DNA of 64,000 nt from Halisarca cf. caerulea (taxonomy: Eukaryota > Porifera > Demospongiae > Chondrillida > Halisarcidae): assembly GCA_963170055.1 (NCBI GenBank), contig CAUJGJ010000040.1, positions 977,401 to 1,041,400 of the forward strand, written 5' to 3'. Position 1 is the first letter of the stretch. Each line of letters begins with the position of its first letter. The position numbers and the translations under genes were made by a program. Shown one piece after another: positions 57,401 through 64,000 of this stretch. The notes beneath the pieces are model-generated. The model saw nothing but the letters and a program-made list of their open reading frames with translations, had not been told where the DNA came from and searched no databases.

Positions 57401-59392
57401 GGTCTCTCACCACTTCACTATGCTGCTGCAGTAGGAGGATGGGAGGCTTATTGCATCCTAGTTGAGAATGGTGCAGATGTTCATTATGAAGCACCAGGTC
57501 ATGGTACTCCTGTGCGCTTGGCTTATATAGCAGGAAATGAGAAAATTACTACACATGTTCAGTTGGAGTCCATTGAGGAGGACTTGTGCATCAGATCTAT
57601 AGGAGTTACAACTATGGAGTATTCCATTTCCAGGAATCTTTCACAAGACACCGATAGTACACACTTTGATCATGCTATGAATTTGTTGAAAAGAAATGAA
57701 TATTCGGTCAATCTCCATAATTTAATATTTCTTGGAGCACTACTTGGTAGTTGCAAGATAGTTGATGAAATAGAATGTATTCTGAGCACTGACCATATAG
57801 CGAGGAAATCTTTTTTCTCCACTTGGTCAACTCTCACTGTGGAGCATGTGAAATGGATATTTCAATTGTCAGATACAGACCCAATTGTTGCAAATGCACT
57901 GACACATGGGAAAACTCTCAGTCCTTTTCACTTGAGTATGATATCAAGCAAATACTATTTTGAAAGAAGTCACCTTATTCTACACTGGGCACCACATCAT
58001 TATTGTGACTTCGTTTCTGAACTGCTGTCCAAACCTTTCTTGCGTCAACATTATTGTGGACAACAATCCAGCAATTGGTCCATTCATCCCATTCATTTAG
58101 CAGATCACCTCCATCTGCCAGATATAGCTGGTGTGCTTCACAAGGCTGGTTTAGGAGGAGTCTACTTACCTCTTGAAAGCAGTCACACACTGGTACCAAC
58201 ATTACCTGTCATGGAGATCATGTTTAGGCAGATGTGTAGTTCAGATGCAGCATCAAATTCAGATATAAAGGCGTGGTTGAAACAGAAATTGAACTATTTA
58301 GGAACAAATGATGAAGACAATGAAAAGGCTCTGTTTGAGCAGAAACCACAGAAAAATCAGCTGATGAAGTACGTTATCAAGCAGATAAGACACAACTATA
58401 ATGACGATTGTGAAAATGTTTTTTACTTACTCGATTTAACTGACCCAATTAACTTGGATGAACTGTGTACACTGGAGAAATTGCTCTTCCATTGGTTGGA
58501 GAATGGTACTAGACCAACATGGACACAACTCCTTGATGTCCTTGATGAGTATGAAACAGCTAAGACAATGCGAACCATTAGAAAATCTTTATCCGACAAC
58601 TTATATGTAACTGACCATAGATTTGCATGTTCATTGGCTCAAACAATTATGCCACCTGCTTCGTACCTCTTACCAGATACTCAATTGAAGCCCCTCACTA
58701 GATATTCTTTAAATAGCGACCTGAGTACCTTGGAGACACAATACACAGTAACACTACAAAGTGCTCCTACTGACAAGGAACTCATAGATACAGTTCTCCC
58801 ATTGGTTCACACTGAATGGTACAATTTTGGACTGTACCTTGGAGTTAAGCCTCGTGTTCTTGATGGAATTTGCAAGAGCAAGAGAGCACAAGTTATGGAA
58901 TGTTGTGCAGAAGTGATAAGAAATTGGATAAACTACCTTCACGATTCTGGACAGAAGAGGAGAAGCTGGAACAATGTGGTGATTACTGCCTTCAAGGCTG
59001 TTGGATCTCACCAAGTGCATGACATCCTTATGAAGTTCAAATTCAAAGAAAGTGATTTGTCCTATGATGACTTCTGCACACCTAGTCTCAGCTCATGTGA
59101 AAGTATTCCTGAACTTGTTCACTTGGTTGAATATGTTATACCGCATATTGAAGCAGGTTGGAAGGATATTGTAATCTCACTGGGTGTACCAATTGAACAT
59201 GTGCACAGTTTGTGGCAAAATTTCCACAATAACTTTGATTCCTGCAGAGAAGCCTTCAACCAGCTGTTGTCAGGAAGAGGTGTAGTAGGTGTCCACACTC
59301 CAATCACGTGGCAGTCTATATTTGATGCTATCACTGAACATGCTGGTCCCCGTGTTACAGACAAGATTAAAAAGTCACTGAATAACCAGTAG
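51431..59392 (+). CDS. Giant ankyrin-repeat protein with Death-like domains
   Basis: A single open frame of 2653 codons. Residues about 20-2040 hold roughly 60 ankyrin repeats (TPLH-x-A-A, then L-L-x-x-G). They are arranged as a 99-residue module of three distinct repeats: TPLHSAAAEGKTEAALELI, GTPLHQAAIGGHLTTLRALL and TVLHHAAEGGNVDVIKELI. The module repeats about 20 times, and some 891-bp blocks (54626-55516 and 55517-56407) are almost identical. The last ankyrin repeats, after about residue 1870, are more diverged. Then come a linker, a short Death-like segment (about 2325-2388, WLENGTRPTWTQLLDVL), a Death domain (about 2443-2536) and a second (about 2557-2653, WKDIVISLGVPIEHVHSLW). Such proteins are cytoplasmic scaffolds or sensors in apoptotic and innate signalling in early animals, but its ligand and partners are unknown. 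The first ankyrin repeat looks incomplete, so an upstream exon may exist. Confidence 0.9.
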   Translation: MNRQYPLKVIFKMYNILLKEKNLTPLHIAAAEGKREAALELIRHGADKAIVAGRFGTPLHQAAGRGHFTTLRALIKHGCPLDKLSSKGCTILHHAAEGGNVEVITELIGRGCDINATDDNNFTPLHSAAAKGKTEAAMELIRHGADMASVAGRMGTPLHCASIGGHLTTLRALLEHGCPLDARSTTGHTVLHHAASGGNVAIIKELINRGCDVNATDESNCTPLHCAAACGKTEAVLELIRHGEDKAIVAGRFGTPLHQAAGRGHFTTLRALIKHGCPLDKLSSKGCTVLHHAVEGGNVAIIKELINRGCDVNATDESNCTPLHCAAACGKTEAVLELIRHGEDKAIVAGRFGTPLHQAAYRGHLTTLRALLEHGCSLDTLSTTGRTVLHHAVEGGNVDVIRELTGRGCDVNATDDDNFTPLHSAAAKGKTEAAMELIRHGADMATVAGRMGTPLHCASIGGHLTTLRALLEHGCPLDARSTTGRTVLHHAASGGNVAIIKELINRGCDVNATDESNCTPLHCAAACGKTEAVLELIRHGEDKAIVAGRFGTPLHQAAYRGHLTTLRALLEHGCSLDTLSTTGRTVLHHAVEGGTVDVVRELIGRGCDVNATDGDNSSPLHSAASKGQTEVVLELIRHGADMATVAGKMGTPLHKVASEGHLTTLRALLEHGCPLDVLSTTGHTVLHHAAESGNVNVIKELIDRGCIINATDKDNLTPLHIAAAENKTEAALELIRHGADKAIVAGRFGTPLHQAAYRGHLTTLRALLEHGCPLVTLSITDRTVLHHAASGGSIDVIKELIDRGCNVNATDEDKWTPLHSAAAEGKTEAALELIRHGAKKAIVAGTFGLVPLHMAAIGGHVTTLRILLEYGCPLYTLSTTGRTVLHYAADGGSIDVIKELIDRGCNVNATGEDNWTPLHSSAAEGETKAALELMRHGADNAVVAGTFGTPLHQAAIGGHLTTLRALLEYGCPLDMLSTKGRTILHHAASGGNVDVVKEIINRGCDVNATDEDNWTPLHSAAAEGETEAALELMRHGADNAVVAGTFGTPVHQAAIGGHLTTLRALLKHGCPIDTFSIKGSTVLHYAAKGGNVDVIKEIIDRGCNVNATDEDNWTPLHSAAAEGETEAALELMRHGADIAVVAGTFGTPAHQAAIGGHLTTLRALLEYGCPLDMLSTKGRTILHHAASGGNVDVVKEIIDRGCDVNATDEDNWTPLHSAAAEGETEAALELMRHGADNAVVAGTFGTPLNQAACGGHPITLRALLDHGCSLDIVSTRGRTVLHHAAKGGNVDVVKELIDRGCDVNATDENNWTPLHSAAAEGETEAALELMRHGADNAVVAGTFGTPVHQAAIGGHLTTLRALLKHGCPIDTFSIKGSTVLHYAAKGGNVDVIKQIIDRGCNVNATDEDNWTPLHSAAAEGETEAALELMRHGADIAVVAGTFGTPAHQAAIGGHLTTLRALLEYGCPLDMLSTKGRTILHHAASGGNVDVVKEIIDRGCDVNATDEDNWTPLHSAAAEGETEAALELMRHGADNAVVAGTFGTPLNQAACGGHPITLRALLDHGCSLDIVSTRGRTVLHHAAKGGNVDVVKELIDRGCDVNATDENNWTPLHCAASKGKTEAALELIRHGAEEAIVAGRLGTPLHQAAIRGHVTTLRALLKHGCPIDTFSIKGSTVLHYAASGGNVDVIKEIIDRGCNVNATTDEDNWTPLHSAAGEGKTEAALELIRHGADTTIVAGRLGTPLHQAAIRGHLTTLRALLEHSCPLDKLSTKGRTVLHHAAEGGNVEVVKEIIDRGCDVNATDEDNWTPLHYAAAEGKTEATLELISHGADKIAVPTNHGTPLHQAVCNNHVSTVQALLRCGCFVDAVGSITWFIRKPENGSLQAVKTVKNWTPLHTAAYNGATEAGLLLIENGSNLHIVAGLDGTPFHQACLYGRMDLIKSILAKDCSVIEVPNSINGNPLHAAAQSNDTEVIKLLLSHNVQINAVDVYGLSPLHYAAAVGGWEAYCILVENGADVHYEAPGHGTPVRLAYIAGNEKITTHVQLESIEEDLCIRSIGVTTMEYSISRNLSQDTDSTHFDHAMNLLKRNEYSVNLHNLIFLGALLGSCKIVDEIECILSTDHIARKSFFSTWSTLTVEHVKWIFQLSDTDPIVANALTHGKTLSPFHLSMISSKYYFERSHLILHWAPHHYCDFVSELLSKPFLRQHYCGQQSSNWSIHPIHLADHLHLPDIAGVLHKAGLGGVYLPLESSHTLVPTLPVMEIMFRQMCSSDAASNSDIKAWLKQKLNYLGTNDEDNEKALFEQKPQKNQLMKYVIKQIRHNYNDDCENVFYLLDLTDPINLDELCTLEKLLFHWLENGTRPTWTQLLDVLDEYETAKTMRTIRKSLSDNLYVTDHRFACSLAQTIMPPASYLLPDTQLKPLTRYSLNSDLSTLETQYTVTLQSAPTDKELIDTVLPLVHTEWYNFGLYLGVKPRVLDGICKSKRAQVMECCAEVIRNWINYLHDSGQKRRSWNNVVITAFKAVGSHQVHDILMKFKFKESDLSYDDFCTPSLSSCESIPELVHLVEYVIPHIEAGWKDIVISLGVPIEHVHSLWQNFHNNFDSCREAFNQLLSGRGVVGVHTPITWQSIFDAITEHAGPRVTDKIKKSLNNQ

Positions 59393-59759
59393 TGCTCCAT
59401 GCAAAAGTCACATCACAAGAAAATATCACATGTGATAACAAGATGCATCTTCACAGCTTTCTACTATAGTTCATCGCAACAAGATTGAACAAGCTAAGAA
59501 TACCTTTCCTACTAGTATAGTTCTAATGTATGCCATGTTGTTCTGTACTGTACATTTCAACAATACACATGTTTATGTGTACATCTAACAATAGACATGC
59601 TCATATTTTAACTTTTTGCCTTTGTGTACTGTTTTTATCTGGATATCTGGTGTTTAATGTTGAACTAATGATATTATTATACATGGTGTAGGCATAGAAA
59701 AGGTTGATTTTATGGCATGCAGTCAATTATGTCAGTGCTGGAATAAGAGAGTTGAACAG
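59393..59759 (+). other. 3' flank of the ankyrin gene
   Basis: This is the sequence after the TAG stop. No canonical AATAAA was found close to the stop. From about 59430 it is duplicated at 46945-47285. It ends at the minisatellite. Confidence 0.6.
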
Positions 59760-60044
59760 GGGTGAGTAGTAGCACTGGTGGGAATGGGGTGAGAGCAGTA
59801 TTGGTGACAATGGGGTAAGTAGTAATGCTTTTGGAAATTGGGTGAAAAGCAGCAGTTCAGGTGGGAATGGTGTGAGTAGCAGCATTACTGGTGAGAACGA
59901 GGTGAGTAACAGTGCTGGTGTGAATGTGGTGAATGCAGTGCTGGTGAGAATGGTGATGACTATAGTATTATAGTAGTAGTTGTGGGAATGGGATAAGTAG
60001 AAGTGCTGTTGGGAATGGGGTGAGCAACAATAGGGGGGATGGCA
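59760..60044 (+). repeat. 27-bp minisatellite, degenerate array
   Basis: Diverged units of the GGTGGGAATGGGGTGAGTAG family, with insertions. Open frames on the minus strand are repeat artefacts. Confidence 0.8.
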
Positions 60045-60172
60045 ATATTTCCAGATATATGGTACAAGTGCATGACAAACCCAAGCGTTACCCGCAATAA
60101 TGAAATTCATTGCTTTAAGCCAGATAATGTCGCGCTTTTGACTGGATTGGGGGCATAACACACCTGTGGGGG
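60045..60172. mobile_element. MITE right-end fragment in the minisatellite
   Basis: It matches 50610-50724 (GTGCATGACAAACCCAA, then ATGAAATTCATTG) and ends GGGCATAACACACCTGTG. The minisatellite resumes immediately. Confidence 0.75.
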
Positions 60173-60344
60173 GTGAGTAGCAGTATCGGTGACAATGGGG
60201 TAAGTAGTAATGCCTTTGGGAATGGGGTGAAAAGCTGCAGTTCAGATGGGAATGCGATGAGTAGCAGCATTACTGGTGGGAATGGGATAAGTAAAAGTGC
60301 TGGTAGGAATGGGGTGAAGAGCAGTGCTGGTGGGAATGGGGCGA
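60173..60344 (+). repeat. 27-bp minisatellite, continuation
   Basis: Further units of the 27-bp family lie between two MITE pieces. Confidence 0.85.
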
Positions 60345-61217
60345 CGCAGGTAGGTTATGTCCGAAAACGGGGAGGATTGTTAATGGTAAAGCAGAATTGT
60401 TTACATAACACTTACTTTGTTTACATTAGAAGAAATTTCACGCAAGGGTCACATGATTTCAACGACTAAATGCCTTGAACAAAGTAAAATACCACGAAAT
60501 CAGAGGTCCAAAGGTGTTCTTTCATTGCTGATTTTGTTCTAAGCTTCAATAGAGACGATTTCGTTCGTATTAAAATATGTTAAGCGGCTATACTGCCAGT
60601 ACGCGCAGCCGTCTTGCTTGGTATGACGTAATCAAACCACGTGACTGCATGTGATGTCAACCTACCGAGCAGTCAAGTTTGATAGGAAAACTTTAACGAA
60701 AATTCTGGTAGGAGAGATCTCTGAGTTTGGCTTTGAAACTTTAGTATGTTGTTCCTAAAGGACCAAACCTCCAAAATCGAATCTTGCAACTTTGTACGTC
60801 GACCCATTCCTTTTATGTCCAGCGTCTTGTAGTTGAGGACCTTCTTTTTCAGCAGAAAACCCGGGACATAACAGCCATGGAAAGGAGCTGCAAGATGCAA
60901 GATTCGATTTAGTAAGATTTCAAGCTGTGCTTTCGTTTGAACCTAGTTTTGTGAGCAAAAGCCCGGATCTTTCCTACCAGAATTTGGCATTTTCACTTTT
61001 TTCGATATGGTAAAAGAATACACGGCAAATGTAACTTATGACTGTCGTATTATCTTTTTAGCGATTCAGATACTAAGCATATATGTTCTAGATACGGTGA
61101 AAGGTGTTATTAGAACATATACTCGTATTTAAACAGAAAACAAGCTGAATATTTGAAGGACCACAAAGACGACGCCATTTTGTTTTATGTCTATAAATCG
61201 GACATAACATATCTGCG
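60345..61217. mobile_element. Full-length 873-bp MITE inserted in the minisatellite
   Basis: It begins CGCAGGTAGGTTATGTCCGA and ends GGACATAACATATCTGCG, with GA on both sides. The minisatellite unit GGGGTGAGTAGC supplies the flanks, so the 2-bp duplication can be read. The internal pair TTATGTCC (60813) and GGACATAA (60864) is 43 bases apart. This copy gives the empty-site reference for the nest at 26099-29344. Confidence 0.9.
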
Positions 61218-61506
61218 GAGTAGCAACAATGCACTGGTGGGAATGGGGTGAGCGCATGTGGGACATGTTCGTGCTAATTCGAAGGTGTGAAAATTCCAGT
61301 CATTTTAACAACTTCTGTTCTCAACTTGTACATGTTTTACAATAACGAAGAAGGACGTTTTAGTTAGCAGACATTAAAACTTCTCGTTGAACATAGTTTT
61401 TAACGGCTGTTGTGCACGTTGAAGGTGTTACAAAGGTTTTTCCCACCCCTACGTGCGAAGGAATTTCTTTGCGTGCTGCATGGTGGAACGGCTTCTGGGA
61501 TATATT

Positions 61507-61577
61507 TTTGGGGTCGCCGGAAGGTGGCCCTATATTGTTTTTACTTTCACCGGAAGTGTCTGGAACGTCCGGAATGA

Positions 61578-61625
<48 letters not shown>

Positions 61626-61835
61626 AACAACATGGCAGACGAGAAGTCGGTACATAATCTTTCGGCTATATTTCGGTGAAATTCATTCGTTTGCTTCTGA
61701 TTTTATCAGCAAAGGGTCTTTTAGACCAGAAGAGTTCTTCGAAACATTATTTATAGTCAATAACGCCGATTTCCAAGCGATTCGAGTTTCCAGGGCCGTA
61801 GGCAGCACACAAGTTTTTTAAACTCGAATCGCTTG
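61507..61835 (+). mobile_element. Hairpin-ended element, subfamily B, copy B2
   Basis: A T run precedes the simple hairpin (GGGTCGCC, GGAA, GGTGGCCC, kept by wobble pairs). The TA microsatellite is at 61580-61621. The branched end at 61774-61835 has the outer stem CAAGCGATTCGAGTTT with its exact complement, but its inner arm is degenerate. TT follows. It is inserted in a CGCATGTGGG-type MITE. Confidence 0.85.
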
Positions 61836-62228
61836 TTACATAAATCGCGATAGCAAAGTATTTACTAAGTTTTCCATGTTGTGTATTTTGTCATTCCTCT
61901 CCAAAGCCGAGATCGGTGAAATCAGCCCAGAAAATCAGACCTTCAGGCACACATAACTCTGGACTGGAGCAGAAATTCAAAATTAGCAACATGGAAAAGT
62001 TAGATCGTATCAATAACTCACATTTGGTACTATAAAACCGTCTTAGCCTTGTTCCCTCATGCAGCACCCAGCGCAAAACTAAAATTCTAAAGAACTTTAA
62101 AGTTTAAAGTATCAGTGATGACAAAAAAACATTACTAAACACGGATTCGGCATTTGTATATGCCCAAATAACAACGCGGATCACGAGATAATGCTTGACA
62201 AATATTTTATAGACGCCAAAATATAATA

Positions 62229-62404
62229 CAGTAAAACTTGGATAGTAAGTACCCTCAAGGGAAGGAAAAATAGGTACTCACTATCAGAGGTACTTACTAT
62301 CCAGGGTGCTTTCAATGGTATTGCATGAGGTAGGGACAGAGCAATGAGTACTTACTATCCAGGAGTACATACTAACCCAGGTACTTACTAACAGAGTTTG
62401 ACTG
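62229..62404. mobile_element. pogo/mariner-like MITE, 176 bp
   Basis: TA then CAGTAAAACTTGGATAGTAA opens it and GAGTTTGACTG then TA closes it. CAGT-R-AAACT ends at a TA duplication are typical of pogo-like (Tigger) MITEs. It contains repeated TACTTACTATCC motifs. Confidence 0.8.
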
Positions 62405-62467
62405 TATTTCATCACTATGCAAACTGAGAAACGCTATCATAACAAATGTGGACATGTCCCGCATGCG

Positions 62468-62830
62468 AGTAACAGTACTGGTGGGAATGCGGTGAGTAGC
62501 AGATGCTGGTGGGAATGGGGTGAGTAGCAGATGCTGGTGGGAATGGGGTGAGTAGCAGATGTTGGTGGGAATGGGGGGTGGGGGGGTAACAGTGCTGGTG
62601 GGAATGCACAAGTGTGTTATGTCTGAATGGTAAATGGAGTGTGTAGCAGATGCTGGTGGGAATGGGGTGGGTAGCAGTGCTGGTGGGAATGCACAAGTGT
62701 GTTATGTCTGAATGCTAAATGGTGTGTGTAGCAGATACTGGTGGGAATGGGGTGGGTAGCAGTGCTGGTGGGAATGGAGTGAGTAGCAGTGCTGGTTGGA
62801 ATACACAAGTGTGTTATGTCTGAATGCTTA
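62468..62830 (+). repeat. 27-bp minisatellite that has absorbed a MITE end
   Basis: Units of GGTGGGAATGGGGTGAGTAG alternate with three copies of CACAAGTGTGTTATGTCTG (about 62608, 62693 and 62805). That sequence is the terminal repeat of the MITE at 48690. Only the last copy continues into MITE sequence. Confidence 0.85.
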
Positions 62831-63186
62831 AAAGACGACATAATAATATATACATCTTCACACAAGGGAATGTTCATAATGCATTTGTTGCTCAATCTTG
62901 GTGATGACATTTACATTATATAGTATGTATATGGGAAAGATTTTTGTGGAACATGTTATTGCGAAAAGTGCCACTTGTTTTGAATCGTAAAAACTTTTCT
63001 ACGTGAAACTTTTGGTCTGATTTTGCAGCTTAGCATTTCGATAAATCTTATTACAGCATAAAACTGTAGCGAAAGCAGACAATGTCATATATTATTGCTG
63101 TGAGTTTAAAATATGCAGTATTTGTTGCGCCTTTTAAGTGGCAGCCATTTTTTTCGTTGCCGAAAAGCGTTATAATGAGCCTGTGC
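62831..63186. mobile_element. MITE fragment joined to a CACAGGG-type end
   Basis: 62805-62960 follows 48690-48840. From about 62962 to 63186 it follows the end of D3 and 19250-19472, finishing GCGTTATAATGAGCCTGTG. Both are truncated. Confidence 0.65.
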
Positions 63187-63639
63187 AAAACCCTCAGAAT
63201 CGAAAAATGAACCTTCATGCGTTGTTCCATTCGTTTTATGTCCGGCAGTTTGTGGTCGGACGGGTGTATTTCTTTTGGATAACCTTGGACATAAAAGTCG
63301 TGGAACGGAGCAGCGATTTTCATTTTTTGATTTAGTAAGTTTATACTTTGTTCTACATTTTCAACCTATTTTTGTGTGCAAAACCCCCGATTTCTACGAC
63401 CGGAATTTGCCATCTTTGTGTTTCACATAGGCCTGACGAAAGGTCCACAAAGACAATCTTAAAGTTACTTTATAAGCCTCTAGCCTGCTCAGGTACAAAT
63501 TAGATATGTTCTTGATCTTGTATAAGCATATTTCAGAACTGTATATCTTGTTACGCCGAAAATCAGGGGGGTTGTAATAGTGCTTCGATAACGTCCGCCA
63601 TTTTGTTGATATGTCCAAATCGGACATAACCTACCTGAG
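63187..63639. mobile_element. Right part of a TCCGA-type MITE
   Basis: It follows 28070-28526 closely, with the internal pair TTATGTCC (63236) and GGACATAA (63287), 43 bases apart. It ends TCGGACATAACCTACCTGAG. The left half is replaced by the CACAGGG-type end. Confidence 0.75.
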
Positions 63640-63640
63640 T

Positions 63641-63668
63641 AGGGGCTGCCTGTGGCAGCCCCTAAAAA
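63641..63668. mobile_element. Solo simple hairpin of subfamily A
   Basis: AGGGGCTGCC, TGT, GGCAGCCCCT and five A directly follow the MITE end. This is the terminal hairpin of the hairpin-ended family without the rest of the element. Confidence 0.7.
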
Positions 63669-64000
63669 CAAAATTGCGTAGTATTTTCTTCATTTCTTCG
63701 TACTGGTTTGCTGTATATCCACGAAACTATTTCTGTTGTGTAGCTTGTTATATGTGCTTTCGTCTGATGCTAAACATAGAATTACAACTATTGGTTAAAC
63801 AGAATAACAGGCGTTCTCCTTAGAGCTTTTAAATTGGAAAGAATGGCTGGTAGGATTCATAGGTATGAAGCTGTCGACCTATTACGCGTAAAGAAGGTTT
63901 GTCATATTATTATCTATAACTTCCATGATGGGGATTTTCGTAGGCCAAGTAGGTTTTTAGATAATGAACAAAAACGACAATTTGACACCACAAGCACTCA
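63669..64000. other. No gene seen
   Basis: A 70-codon frame at 63611-63823 crosses the solo hairpin and is unlikely to be real. A faint match to 17450-17520 (TAACTTCCATGATGGGGAT) lies near 63918. Confidence 0.4.

Larger units (their letters stand above)
61253..62467. mobile_element. CGCATGTGGG-type MITE with two nested elements
   Basis: It begins CGCATGTGGGACATGTTC and ends GGACATGTCCCGCATGCG, with AG on both sides and minisatellite beyond. Inside are a hairpin-ended element (61507-61835) and a pogo-like MITE (62229-62404). Internal arms AAGTTTTCCATG (61868) and CATGGAAAAGTT (61990) match the family. Confidence 0.85.

Noticed and set aside
1..64000. tRNA, rRNA or bacterial contamination
   Set aside because: No rRNA-like stretch or canonical tRNA was recognised. 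Spliced genes and animal-type domains and transposons argue against bacterial DNA.

Overview
The window reads as nuclear DNA of an animal. It is AT-rich, genes have short introns with GT/AG ends, there is no operon structure, and most of the length is nested transposon debris. One very long ankyrin-Death gene, a caspase-like remnant and a SAM-domain gene point to an early-branching metazoan. A sponge is my best guess, but nothing in the sequence alone proves it.

Layout. 0-11 kb: short transposon pieces, a broken caspase-like gene, a 20-bp minisatellite and one hairpin-ended element. 11-33 kb: almost wall-to-wall non-autonomous DNA transposons, including a piggyBac remnant, a three-level nested insertion and an array of tRNA-like units. 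33-39 kb: two unrecognised exons, an element with an 8-bp target duplication and more nested MITEs. 39.3-46.5 kb: a divergent gene pair, a SAM-domain gene on the minus strand and a C2H2 plus Tnp2-like transposase gene on the plus strand. Their start codons are about 105 bp apart and both genes are damaged. The pair is flanked by similar subterminal repeats, so it may be one two-gene transposon. 47-51 kb: a 27-bp minisatellite and several MITEs. 51.4-59.4 kb: a single open frame of 2653 codons with about 60 ankyrin repeats and C-terminal Death-like domains, the only clearly intact large gene. 59.4-64 kb: its 3' flank, more minisatellite and more nested elements.

Two repeat systems deserve attention. 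(1) A large MITE superfamily has termini of the form CRCAKGT-N4-YATGTSC and mostly 2-bp target duplications. Near its middle it carries an inverted pair TTATGTSC/GSACATAA (or variants) that is almost always separated by exactly 43 bases although the spacer sequence is not conserved. The CC or GC core of the internal pair follows that of the element's own ends. (2) A family of about 320-355 bp elements has a simple hairpin at one end, a branched hairpin at the other, a TA microsatellite inside and TT at the insertion point. The hairpin cores at the two ends change together between subfamilies. It resembles non-autonomous Helentron-type elements but has unusual ends. One copy sits in the transposase gene and leaves a clean inferred empty site.

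The intact ankyrin-Death gene probably acts in intracellular signalling or innate sensing. The rest records repeated insertion, nesting and decay of mobile DNA around it.
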